Origin: Allomuricauda sp. TY007
Lineage (GTDB): Bacteria > Bacteroidota > Bacteroidia > Flavobacteriales > Flavobacteriaceae
Direction: 5' to 3'
Length of the DNA: 64,000 nucleotides
Assembly (NCBI RefSeq): GCF_010468565.1
Contig: NZ_WUEG01000001.1
Location: forward strand, 186,001 to 250,000
In this document: positions 24,895 to 33,802 of the stretch, one piece after another
How the letters are laid out: each line of letters starts with the position of its first letter
Numbering within the stretch: the first letter of the stretch is position 1
Made by a program: the position numbers and the translations under genes
Notes under the pieces: generated by a model
What the model saw: only the letters and a program-made list of their open reading frames with translations
What the model was told of the DNA's origin: nothing
Databases searched by the model: none

Positions 24895-25845
24895 ATGACC
24901 AAGCCTATAAAAATATTGGACAATTCAAAGCACAATGCCTTTCCAAGTATAGAAATGGACAATAATGGAAGGTTGTTTATCGGTTATCAACAAGTCATTT
25001 GAGCCCTATCGCAAAAGATTGTTTGTTAATCAGTAGTGATATGGGGCGTTCATGGTCGGAAGAAATTACATTGGACAATGGTAAAGATTTTTTGGACACC
25101 AAGTTTGGAATTCGAGGAGTTAACTTATCACGTTTGAACAATAAAATTGTAGCAACCTATCATGTCAACAACGGTGATTATGGAAATATATATTATAGAA
25201 TTTCCAAAGGGAATTATAAAAATTGGTCCAAAAGAAAAAAATAGAACTTGAAAACATTTCTGTAAACAAAATAAGTTGCGAAGGTCAAATGATACAGGAA
25301 AACTCCTCTTATATATTGCCTGTTTTCTTAGGTAACGAGAATAACTTGTTAGATGTAGGTGTGGCCATTTCAAAAAACTTTCGCCATTGGAAATATTTTC
25401 CGTTCCAAACCAAAGCAGCAAAGAGGTAGAAAATGTAATTGTCAAAGCGGGCAATGATATCTTGATGTTTTATTCAGATCCATCAAAAAGTATTCTCTAT
25501 AGAACCACATCCATTGATGGTGGGCAAAATTGGTCCAAGCCAGAAGACGTAACTTTTACAGGATGGATCGTTCATAGACCGAATATTTATTATAATAAGA
25601 ATAACGAAACAATGTTGCTTGTCTACCGAGAGGGCAAGTATAACACGGGCGCAATTGCGCTGTCCAAAGACAAAGGTAATTCTTGGAAAAAATTATTTTC
25701 TATAAATGAGGACAATAGAAGAATCACCTATGCGGATTTCGTTGAACTAAATGATAATACACTAGGGTTTATTTATGCTACCGAGAATAATTTGAACGGA
25801 GACGATTCTGATCTGTTCTATACAACCATACATATTGTGCATTAA
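24895..25845 (+). pseudogene. Frameshifted sialidase-like (BNR/Asp-box) protein gene
   Basis: Four overlapping frames together give one protein of about 315 residues. Asp-boxes S-x-D-x-G-x-x-W appear three times: SSDMGRSW, SIDGGQNW and SKDKGNSW, with N-terminal HNAFPSIEMDNNGRLF and a later VHRPNIYYNKNNETMLLVYR. Each break (near 24990, 25240 and 25400) needs one added base; the last two are in runs of A and T. So it is either decayed or carries sequencing errors. Such beta-propellers cleave sialic-acid-type or other glycans. It stands on the opposite strand to the polysaccharide genes, and its 3' end overlaps the epimerase end. Confidence 0.75.
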
Positions 25846-26846
25846 TTTGAAAAATCCTCTGGAGCAATGGAAATCCAATGATCTAAAGATTTTTCAAAAC
25901 CATATTTAAAATCAAAATCGTTCTGGATTAAATATAGTGGTTTAATATTTGTGGGGAAACCTGCCTTTCGCACTCTTACGGGATGGATCTCACTTTCTTT
26001 CCCAATAAGTTTTGAGCCAATTTGAATTAAACGCGCCAAAAAAGACAGTAACATTACAGACAAGCTTATTGTAGGTTTGCTATATCCCAATTTTGCCTTT
26101 GCCGCTTTGGTCATTTGATTCAGTGTAAGCAAAGGGTTTTCTGCATAATTATATATAATTAAAGACTTCTCTTTCTTTGCCATTGTAAATTCAATACTGT
26201 CTACCAAACCATAAATATATCCGTACGCTTTTATGACATTGCCTCCGTTGGGAAGAATAAATGTCCCTTTTTTGAGGGCCTTTATCATTCTATAAACGTT
26301 GCCAGGATCATGAGGTCCATAAATAACACTTGGCCTAACAATAATCAGTCTGCGGGTCTTATCCTTAACAGCCCAGTTTTTATGGATTTCTTCGGCAAGG
26401 GCCTTTGAAATTCCATAACCTGTTTCTGGATAAAGGGGAGAATTTTCAGTAGTTTGTGCAAGCGATTTACCATATGGAGCTATACTGCTGGTAAAAAAAA
26501 TATTAGAAATACTATATTTTTTAGCAAACTCGACTACATTTTTGGCTCCAGGTATGTTTGTGTCAAAATATTCTCTGAACTCATGGCCAGGCTCTCTATG
26601 TATAGCCGCCAAATTAAACAACCATGTTTCTTTTGGGTCTATATCAAAATCTATGTCAGGCAAATTACACCTTACATCAACGTTTTTATAAACAACGATG
26701 CCTTTATCTATATATTCCTCAAATCCCAAAAGTGGTTTTATGTCATATACCAAATATTTTTCGAACTTGTTTTTCTCTAAAAATACTTTAAGGATATTAC
26801 TCCCTATATAACCCGATCCGCCTATTAGGAATGCTGTTTTCATCAT
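25842..26846 (-). CDS. NAD-dependent epimerase/dehydratase (extended SDR)
   Basis: A 334-residue nucleotide-sugar enzyme with NAD-binding GGSGYIG (residues 9-15) and the catalytic Y144-x3-K148 in TGYGISK. Substrate is not clear: it is neither RfbB, GalE nor PseB by motifs. It may make or modify a sugar nucleotide for the glycan. Two adjacent ATGs (26846 and 26843) could serve as start. A TATTTTTG -7 box lies at 26866-26873. It is divergent from the GT4 gene. Confidence 0.85.
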   Translation of the reverse strand: MMKTAFLIGGSGYIGSNILKVFLEKNKFEKYLVYDIKPLLGFEEYIDKGIVVYKNVDVRCNLPDIDFDIDPKETWLFNLAAIHREPGHEFREYFDTNIPGAKNVVEFAKKYSISNIFFTSSIAPYGKSLAQTTENSPLYPETGYGISKALAEEIHKNWAVKDKTRRLIIVRPSVIYGPHDPGNVYRMIKALKKGTFILPNGGNVIKAYGYIYGLVDSIEFTMAKKEKSLIIYNYAENPLLTLNQMTKAAKAKLGYSKPTISLSVMLLSFLARLIQIGSKLIGKESEIHPVRVRKAGFPTNIKPLYLIQNDFDFKYGFEKSLDHWISIAPEDFSN

Positions 26847-26865
26847 TTGCCTTTGGATGTTTTTT

Positions 26866-26873
26866 CAAAAATA
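26866..26873 (-). promoter_or_regulatory. -7 box for the epimerase gene
   Basis: The minus strand reads TATTTTTG, an exact TAnnTTTG match, 19 bases before the ATG. Lies in the 44-bp divergent spacer shared with the GT4 gene. Confidence 0.45.
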
Positions 26874-26890
26874 GTCTTAATTTCGCTGGT

Positions 26891-27979
26891 ATGAAAAAAA
26901 TACGAGTACTACACATTTCTGAAACATTTGCTGCCGGTGTATATACTTATATCAAAGACATTTGTCACTTTTTTGATAGTATAGAAGAAGTAGAAAACTC
27001 TGTAATCTACAGTGGAGATCGTAAAGATACAGACCATGAGAAAATCAAAACTGATTTTTCTGCAAATACTATTTTGCACCAGTTATCCATGACAAGAGAA
27101 ATAAGTCCTGTAAAGGATATTAAGGCCACTATTAAACTTGCTAAAAAAATTCGTGCTATTAAGCCCGACGTAATTCATCTACACTCTTCCAAAGCTGGTG
27201 TCATTGGTAGAATTGCCTCTTTGTTTTATCCTCGGGCCAAGGTCTATTACACCCCAAATGGATATTCGTTTTTAAGGGAAGATGTTTCCGAATCCAAAAA
27301 GAAGTTTTTTTTTAACATTGAAAAGTACATTCAAAGACTTTTTGGCGGAACTACCATTGCATGTGGTGATTCTGAACATGAAAATGCTTTAAGAATCGGA
27401 CCATCGATTTTGGTTAGAAATGGTGTTACCATCAAGGAGGTTGAGCAATTCAAAGAACCAACTATAAAAACCGATGGCCCTCTTATCGGAACTATGGGAA
27501 GAATGAGCCCACAAAAAAACCCTGCCCTATTCAATGACATAGCCAAAAGATTTCCCAATCTCAAATTTGTATGGATTGGTGATGGTGAACAACGGAATTT
27601 AATCGATGCCGAAAATATTGATGTCAAAGGGTGGATGTCCCGTACTGATGCCATATCTCTTGTGAATACGTTTGATGTTTACATTCAAACTTCGTTATGG
27701 GAAGGGCTGCCCTTTACTATTATAGAAGCGATGGTGCTGGGAAAACCAATAGTTGCAAACAATGTAGTTGGGAATAAGGATGCCGTTCAAAATGAATACA
27801 ACGGATATTTGTGTGATAGTTTGGACCATTTTGAGAAAGCAATTAACCTCTTGGTTTGTGACAAGAAAAAGTTAGACCGGTTCGGTACAAATTCATCCAC
27901 AAGGGCCAAAAAAATATTCGACAAGGATAAAAACTTTGGTAGATTATTCGACATTTATACAGGAAAAGTCACTTTTTAA
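26891..27979 (+). CDS. Glycosyltransferase family 4
   Basis: A 362-residue GT-B enzyme starting MKKIRVLHISETFAAGVYTY. It has GTMGRMSPQKNPALF (donor-domain start) and the GT4 signature TSLWEGLPFTIIEAMVLGKPIVA with its Glu-x7-Glu. It is probably a cytoplasmic transferase that extends the repeat unit. It is the only intact glycan gene on the plus strand within the locus and ends 5 bases from the convergent ligase-like gene. The ATG at 26891 is preferred to an upstream non-ATG extension. Confidence 0.92.
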   Translation: MKKIRVLHISETFAAGVYTYIKDICHFFDSIEEVENSVIYSGDRKDTDHEKIKTDFSANTILHQLSMTREISPVKDIKATIKLAKKIRAIKPDVIHLHSSKAGVIGRIASLFYPRAKVYYTPNGYSFLREDVSESKKKFFFNIEKYIQRLFGGTTIACGDSEHENALRIGPSILVRNGVTIKEVEQFKEPTIKTDGPLIGTMGRMSPQKNPALFNDIAKRFPNLKFVWIGDGEQRNLIDAENIDVKGWMSRTDAISLVNTFDVYIQTSLWEGLPFTIIEAMVLGKPIVANNVVGNKDAVQNEYNGYLCDSLDHFEKAINLLVCDKKKLDRFGTNSSTRAKKIFDKDKNFGRLFDIYTGKVTF

Positions 27980-27984
27980 GATTA

Positions 27985-29199
27985 TTATTTTACCGGTTGT
28001 TTCTGTTTAAACACATTTTCTTCAATAAACAGACAAATAAAAAGAGTAAAAAGCATTATGCCCTTTTGTCTTATCAAATAGGATTCAGTCATGAATGCAA
28101 TCATACAGATTATTACAAACAGTGCACCCTGTATATTTTTCCCTTTAATAGCTATATAAAGACTTCTTAAAAGAATCAACAATAAAATTCCTCCTCCAAA
28201 AATGCCATATTGCAAAAATGTTGTTAAGTATTGATTGTGAGAATTAAGCTTCATGTTTTTTTTATCCATGCCGCTATTTTGATATTGGTTTTTCAGATAT
28301 TCTACTTCGCCATAGGTCCCATATCCAAAAACAGGTCTTTTTTTTATGGTCTCAAAAGAATTTAACCATAAATCCTCCCTTAATGAAAGATTATGATAAT
28401 CCTCACCTATTTCACTTATTGATTCTGATGAAACGAGTCCTACTTTTTCAAGTACACCAAAGTATTTATCTTTTAAATAGGAGCTACTATTTATTAGGAA
28501 AAAAGCCAACAATATTGATAAACCAAAGAATGCAACATTCCTTAGCGTAATCAGCTTTTTTATATTTAATACTACATAAACGGCCGTTATAAGAAAAAAA
28601 GTGGCAATACCTATACGTACCCCAAAAAGAAAGATAACTGTGAAAAATAGCAAGGAAAGTATCTTTTTTAGCAGATTCCCATAATTTCCAAAGAGCAAAA
28701 ATATGTATGCTGTGTTAAGGTACAATGTATCATACGGAAAGTGGAAATGGTACATTGAGCTTTGAGCAAAATTGTAATGATGGGAATACTCATTGTGAGC
28801 CCAAAAATTATACAACAGTGTCGCTATAGATAAAATACAGAACAACGTACAAGACCAAACAAATACTTTTTGTAAAGTCTTTCTTTGTTCAACTCTTAAG
28901 GACATGACCAATACAGCCAAGGGAAATATCAACATTGGAAGCTTTCGAACAATCCTGTCCGTTGCCTCTACCGGGTTTTCAGAATAAAAAACCCCTACAA
29001 AAGACAAAATAAAATAAAAAAGGAACAAATACGAATTATGGAAGTCTGGCATAACCACCTCTTTCCATTTATATGAAATTAAAAGTGCCAAAACCAATAT
29101 TACCATGGCTATGGTAGAAAAAATCAATTCAAATGGAAGTGAAAAGACCAATAACATCAAAATAAAAAACGCATGGTCCTTGTTCAACTTTGTTAGCAT
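27985..29199 (-). CDS. O-antigen ligase/polymerase-like membrane protein (WaaL/Wzy type)
   Basis: A 404-residue polytopic protein with about eleven helices and a large periplasmic loop (residues 240-320) containing LREDLWLNSFETIKKRPVFGYG and LNSHNQYLTTFLQYGIFG. The HNQYL/G motif is typical of the Wzy_C/WaaL family. It either polymerises repeat units or ligates the chain to a lipid. As another polymerase-like gene follows upstream, ligase is the likelier role here; this is inference. Confidence 0.82.
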   Translation of the reverse strand: MLTKLNKDHAFFILMLLVFSLPFELIFSTIAMVILVLALLISYKWKEVVMPDFHNSYLFLFYFILSFVGVFYSENPVEATDRIVRKLPMLIFPLAVLVMSLRVEQRKTLQKVFVWSCTLFCILSIATLLYNFWAHNEYSHHYNFAQSSMYHFHFPYDTLYLNTAYIFLLFGNYGNLLKKILSLLFFTVIFLFGVRIGIATFFLITAVYVVLNIKKLITLRNVAFFGLSILLAFFLINSSSYLKDKYFGVLEKVGLVSSESISEIGEDYHNLSLREDLWLNSFETIKKRPVFGYGTYGEVEYLKNQYQNSGMDKKNMKLNSHNQYLTTFLQYGIFGGGILLLILLRSLYIAIKGKNIQGALFVIICMIAFMTESYLIRQKGIMLFTLFICLFIEENVFKQKQPVK

Positions 29200-29202
29200 A
29201 TT

Positions 29203-30471
29203 TTATGACAATTTACCATTTCTTTTCAGGTTAAAAGCTAAAAATGAATAGAAGCTTATAATCAGAATCAAAAGAATACCTGGAATAGCTTTATTAAAAT
29301 AACCCATTATAAATGAAATCCCCGTCCAATTGAAAAACTGGAAGGTTAAAAGTGACAATATCTGCTTGTTTTTAACCATTAATACATTTAACAACCAGGT
29401 TATTGGAGCCAAAACAGAACCAACTAATAGTGCATGAAAAACATAGGCTATTCCCAAAGGGAATATTTTAAGCAAAATTGCTGGATAAGCATTGGTAAAA
29501 CTAAATCCGTTTTGTATTGATCTTTCTATGTGGTCCAAGTCACCATACCAAAAATATCTCATAAGTACGTGCATCCCCTTGTATAGTTCTTGAAGATCCC
29601 ATGACTTTTCATGACCCCAAAAAACAAATTGTTCAACTGACCCCCAAAACAAATGTGCCTGAAGACCGAAAGCACGATAAAATATTGCTTCGATTGGTGT
29701 TTTAGCCCCAGCATTAATAAACGGATTGTGGATTGAGTATTTTACATATACAAGCCCAAAAATCAAGAAGAAAATTATGGAGAAATAAGATTTGACAAAT
29801 TTTACTACGCTGAATTTGAATACAATGTTCGAAGTCAGTACCCATGGCAAGAAAAAAGCATACAATGACCTTACAATAGGACTGAACTTTTGACCTATTA
29901 GCACCAAATAGGCAATATATATCAATAACAACATCAACCCAGACCTTTTCCTCCTTACATAAATATTGCCAAAAATAAAAGGCAAAAAGGCCGCTGTATT
30001 ACCAAAAATACTTCGCAGCACTGGAAACTTGGAGTTTGGCCAATATGTAAATCTAGTTACGGAATTATCAAACAGGGGACTGGAGCTCATTAGCAAATTC
30101 AACAACAACAAACCTAAAATTAATATGCCCAACGCAAAAATTATCAGATAACCAATATTTGCACCTTGATAGGAAATACTCGGTGCTTGAAACCTAACAT
30201 GACGATTAAGGGATTTAAAGACTCTTTCAACAGAAAATATCGAAATTAGAAAAAAAACGAGGAAACAGAGATTAGCCCATACAAAATAACTTTCCCTACC
30301 CTGTTCGCTAATATAAATGCCGGTTTCAATAAAAGTTAAGGATGCCGAAGTAATAATGCCTTGATAATAAACATAAAGGAGTAAGTAAAACAGCTTGTAA
30401 TTTTTATTTAACCTATGAATGCTAAAAAAAATTACAAAAAGAACAATTGATATATTCAAAAAAAAACTCAT
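29203..30471 (-). CDS. Wzy-like O-antigen polymerase candidate
   Basis: A 422-residue polytopic membrane protein with about ten to twelve helices and a periplasmic loop near residues 235-310. No strong family motif. Its size, hydropathy and place between the flippase/transferase genes and the WaaL-like gene fit a Wzy polymerase, a family with very low sequence conservation. Its ATG overlaps the upstream stop by 4 bases, so it is translated with the sialyltransferase-like gene. Confidence 0.65.
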   Translation of the reverse strand: MSFFLNISIVLFVIFFSIHRLNKNYKLFYLLLYVYYQGIITSASLTFIETGIYISEQGRESYFVWANLCFLVFFLISIFSVERVFKSLNRHVRFQAPSISYQGANIGYLIIFALGILILGLLLLNLLMSSSPLFDNSVTRFTYWPNSKFPVLRSIFGNTAAFLPFIFGNIYVRRKRSGLMLLLIYIAYLVLIGQKFSPIVRSLYAFFLPWVLTSNIVFKFSVVKFVKSYFSIIFFLIFGLVYVKYSIHNPFINAGAKTPIEAIFYRAFGLQAHLFWGSVEQFVFWGHEKSWDLQELYKGMHVLMRYFWYGDLDHIERSIQNGFSFTNAYPAILLKIFPLGIAYVFHALLVGSVLAPITWLLNVLMVKNKQILSLLTFQFFNWTGISFIMGYFNKAIPGILLILIISFYSFLAFNLKRNGKLS

Positions 30472-31496
30472 TCAAGAATTTTTATGCCAACATGTTCAAA
30501 CAGCTTGAGCACCTTTTTATCTACTTGGCCAAAAGGCATCGAATAAACCAAGACATTCTGTTCCTTATCCAGACCCATTTGAATATTGACCAATGCCGTT
30601 GAAAAAAACGAAAAAATTTTGCAAGCCCTTATTTCATCAACAATATCCTCAACTGGCGATTTATCTTGAATCAATTCAACTCGATTTCCAAAATTTTCCT
30701 TAAGCAAACCAAAGGCAACGTGGTAATTTCCATTTCTATGTGGTTTGTAATAAATGGTATTTTCAGTTGAAGTCAATTTTTGAATTTGTTGAATCATAGA
30801 GGAAACCAAATTTCTATATTCTGCATGGCCTAAAACATTTTCGAGTACATCTTGTCCAATGAACAGCACTTTAGTTTTGTCCGCAACATATTTTATTTCA
30901 TTGTAGCCCAATGGAATTGCCTTTTCAGGATATAAAGCAAATTCTGGAAACTTTACATATTGATCTGGAACTTCAGGTAGGTCAATGCCTGAAAGTTGTC
31001 CATTTAAAATGTTATAAGGCATTCCAAAAAAATAAGCAACCCATTTTTTTAATTGGAACGTCCTTCTTCTTTCTCTTGTTATCCTATAGTCATAATAATT
31101 TAAAATACCATCTTCGACTAGAGTACGTTTGATTAGGGTTTTCTTCCTAAATCTAAAGAAAAGGTAGTTGTTTAAAACATCTTCCAAGTTACAATAATAA
31201 AGTTCCCACTGCGAATTGGGCACCCTTCTTTTTAGGGTGTCCAAAGTACTCCGATAAGATTTGATTTTTAAAACCTGAAACTTTACATTTTTAATTATTC
31301 CCCTATTGGATGGGTTTCTCATTGGCATGGGGTCCCCTGCGACTACAATACTCCAAAACTTTTCATCAAATGGATAGTGGCCAGCATTAACTAGGATTTT
31401 TATGCCTGATAGGCCTTTTGCCGCAATAATTTGCTCGAAATTTTTATTGTGCGATGGTGCTATTGACACAAACACATGTTGTTCAGTATTGCTCAT
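30468..31496 (-). CDS. Putative glycosyltransferase with bacterial sialyltransferase-like motifs
   Basis: A 342-residue soluble protein with three features in the order seen in GT52/polysialyltransferase-type enzymes: an acidic EDG (residues 128-130), a KPH (251-253, followed by Arg where HP is usual) and a Ser/Thr pair in SFFSTAL (296-302). In those families EDG and HP help bind the CMP-sugar and catalyse transfer. It stands with NeuB-like and CMP-nonulosonate synthetase genes, which would make its donor. Family membership is tentative; overall similarity is too low for me to be sure. Confidence 0.6.
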   Translation of the reverse strand: MSNTEQHVFVSIAPSHNKNFEQIIAAKGLSGIKILVNAGHYPFDEKFWSIVVAGDPMPMRNPSNRGIIKNVKFQVLKIKSYRSTLDTLKRRVPNSQWELYYCNLEDVLNNYLFFRFRKKTLIKRTLVEDGILNYYDYRITRERRRTFQLKKWVAYFFGMPYNILNGQLSGIDLPEVPDQYVKFPEFALYPEKAIPLGYNEIKYVADKTKVLFIGQDVLENVLGHAEYRNLVSSMIQQIQKLTSTENTIYYKPHRNGNYHVAFGLLKENFGNRVELIQDKSPVEDIVDEIRACKIFSFFSTALVNIQMGLDKEQNVLVYSMPFGQVDKKVLKLFEHVGIKILE

Positions 31497-32742
31497 TGTT
31501 CAAAACGGATTTACCCGGCCCAAAAATAAAATCTATCCTAAAAACTTTTATGCATAATGTATACATAATAGCAAACTCAAAAAAATAAGATATGCAAGTA
31601 GTCCATGCGGCAATTTTATACCCATATTCGGGTATAAGAATAAAGTTTAATATTAAGTTAAGGAAAAAAGCAACCAAGGCCGGTAATATTTGAATCTTAG
31701 TCCTTTTAAAATAGAATGGTACATTAATCAATACTGTGTACAAAAAATAGAAAAACATTCCCAATAAAAGAACCGGTATTATACCAAGAACTTCAAGATA
31801 ACCTGAATTGGATAGCATAAGGACAATCTCCTTTTTAAAAATCAAGACTCCCAAACCAACTATTAACACAAGAAATAAATAATACAGAAATTTTTTTCTT
31901 ATCTGATGGATTCTGTTTTCATTTAGTGCGTCTAACACAAACTTTTGCCACCATTTGTTCGTAGCCATGAAAAAGGCCATGAAAATCATTGCCACCGTGT
32001 AGGCAACGGTATAGTTGGCAACATCTTCCTCTGTCCCATAATAATTTACAATAAATCTATCAGCTGCATTTAATCCTATTGCCGATAAAACACCTAGTAT
32101 CAGCGGCATGCTGAAAGTTAATGAAGATCGGATGCTTTCAACAAAAGATTGCCATTCTATTTTGGTGCTCCTACGCCACAACAACCATAAAAGCGGAAAA
32201 CAGCATAGCGATAAAACAATCATATATACCCATGGGTAAACATGAACGTTTGCTAGATAATAAATAAATATTGCAGCAGTCACCAAATAGGAAAGGCCCG
32301 TTCTAATAAAATATAATATATTATACTTTAAAGCATCGCCTTTTATTTGATAGTAGGACAAAACCATCTCAATAAGAACAAATAAATAGGCTGAAACCAA
32401 TACATAAATATCAAATTTTTGATCAATTAAATAAATGTCCCACCAAGAAAGAATTTGTTTAATCGATAATAACAGTATAAATGTTAGGCTGGAGACTATA
32501 TATACATTCCTCAATAGGTCTATGACATTGATTTCCTTTTCTAAATATGCCCTTTTGACATAGCTTCTTTGGGCAAGGTCGATGAATATAGAGGACAAAG
32601 GCACTGCTACCCAAAAAAGCGAAAGTTTGCCAAAATCAACTTTATCAAGATTGTTGGTAAAAACATGGAAGACGAGAAAGACCGACCCTTTAGAAAATCC
32701 TTCACCCAGCAGATAATAAATTTTTTGCAGCCGATCTTTCAA
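31483..32742 (-). CDS. wzx: Wzx-type oligosaccharide flippase
   Basis: A 419-residue membrane protein with about twelve helices and the RfbX/MOP pattern: GEGFSKGSVFLVFHVF at the N-terminus and LILNFILIPEYGYKIAAWTT in the C-half. It would flip lipid-linked repeat units across the inner membrane. The start is a TTG at 32742; it overlaps the next gene by 14 bases. Only one flippase is seen in the locus. Confidence 0.88.
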   Translation of the reverse strand: MKDRLQKIYYLLGEGFSKGSVFLVFHVFTNNLDKVDFGKLSLFWVAVPLSSIFIDLAQRSYVKRAYLEKEINVIDLLRNVYIVSSLTFILLLSIKQILSWWDIYLIDQKFDIYVLVSAYLFVLIEMVLSYYQIKGDALKYNILYFIRTGLSYLVTAAIFIYYLANVHVYPWVYMIVLSLCCFPLLWLLWRRSTKIEWQSFVESIRSSLTFSMPLILGVLSAIGLNAADRFIVNYYGTEEDVANYTVAYTVAMIFMAFFMATNKWWQKFVLDALNENRIHQIRKKFLYYLFLVLIVGLGVLIFKKEIVLMLSNSGYLEVLGIIPVLLLGMFFYFLYTVLINVPFYFKRTKIQILPALVAFFLNLILNFILIPEYGYKIAAWTTCISYFFEFAIMYTLCIKVFRIDFIFGPGKSVLNNEQY

Positions 32743-32753
32743 TAGACAATTTT

Positions 32754-33791
32754 TTAGTATTTCTCATTTAAATTCATTAAGAACTCCTTCATTACTTCAA
32801 ATTTTTGTTCAAACACATTCTTGGCCTTAAAAAAATCCGTAAAATCACCAGACTTATATTTTTGAATGGCATTTTTGGTCTTTTTGAACAAATCTTTGTC
32901 ATGAATGTTCAGGATCGGCATTTTTAAGGTTTTCATCATCCCCATACCTCGCCCGTCTTCATTAATCAAAATAGATGGCACTCTTCTGCTCAAGAAATAC
33001 AAGTGCGCATGAACCCTGTAACCAATATGAAAATCCATCTGTTCATAAAATTTCATTCTGCCCAGATCATAAGCTATATCCTTGATTTTAATTCTTGGTA
33101 CTATGAGTTTTGAGCCAACACACATAAGTATATAGCCAATACTGGTAACCAGTTTAGTATGTTTATCAGGTAATATTCCCCTGTGAAAACTCAAAATGAA
33201 AGTTCCATTTGGAAATTCTTGTTTCATTAATCTGACCAATTTAATGGTTTGCCAAAATAATCTTGGCGCTGCCGGGGTAGTTATAACGATATTCTTAAAT
33301 TCTTTGGGTTCAAATGTTTTTTCAATATGATTCAAATCATACCATACGGGACACCCTGTCATTTTAACATTTTGACACCCATTGTTTTGCAAAATCCCGT
33401 AAGTTATTTCATCTCTACAACTTGAAAAGTCGATTGCCTCGTGAACATTTTTCAGAAATTCGGCCGATTCTTTATTGAAACAGAAGTTTTCGGGCTCACC
33501 AATTGGAAACCCACTCCAACCAAGCCCAAAGGGGACTATAGGTACTTCTATCGCTTTCAAGTCGTCTACCAAGGGGTAAACACCTTTATAAATATTCGAT
33601 GCATATGCGGGGCCCCCACATAGTACTACGAATCTCGAATTATTGATTGTTTCCAAGTTCGGTGTTAGGTCCTTGGTTCTATCTAAAATTACAACATCTT
33701 TGTCCACGAATTCTTCAAAGAGTTTTTTGGCCCTATCGGTGATTAAAAAATCTCCAATGTTTTTGATTTGCCCAGAAAGCAGAACTATCAT
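32754..33791 (-). CDS. Polysaccharide pyruvyl transferase family protein
   Basis: A 345-residue protein of the CsaB/WcaK fold: N-terminal GQIKNIGDFLITDRAKKLF, CGGPAYAS near residue 60, SCRDEITYGILQNNG near 125, and the C-terminal HIGYRVHAHLYFLSRRVPSILI, where the His-Arg-His segment binds phosphoenolpyruvate. It adds a pyruvyl ketal to a sugar of the glycan. It lies between NeuB and Wzx in a tight run of co-directed genes. Confidence 0.88.
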   Translation of the reverse strand: MIVLLSGQIKNIGDFLITDRAKKLFEEFVDKDVVILDRTKDLTPNLETINNSRFVVLCGGPAYASNIYKGVYPLVDDLKAIEVPIVPFGLGWSGFPIGEPENFCFNKESAEFLKNVHEAIDFSSCRDEITYGILQNNGCQNVKMTGCPVWYDLNHIEKTFEPKEFKNIVITTPAAPRLFWQTIKLVRLMKQEFPNGTFILSFHRGILPDKHTKLVTSIGYILMCVGSKLIVPRIKIKDIAYDLGRMKFYEQMDFHIGYRVHAHLYFLSRRVPSILINEDGRGMGMMKTLKMPILNIHDKDLFKKTKNAIQKYKSGDFTDFFKAKNVFEQKFEVMKEFLMNLNEKY

Positions 33792-33802
33792 TTTGGTTTT
33801 TT

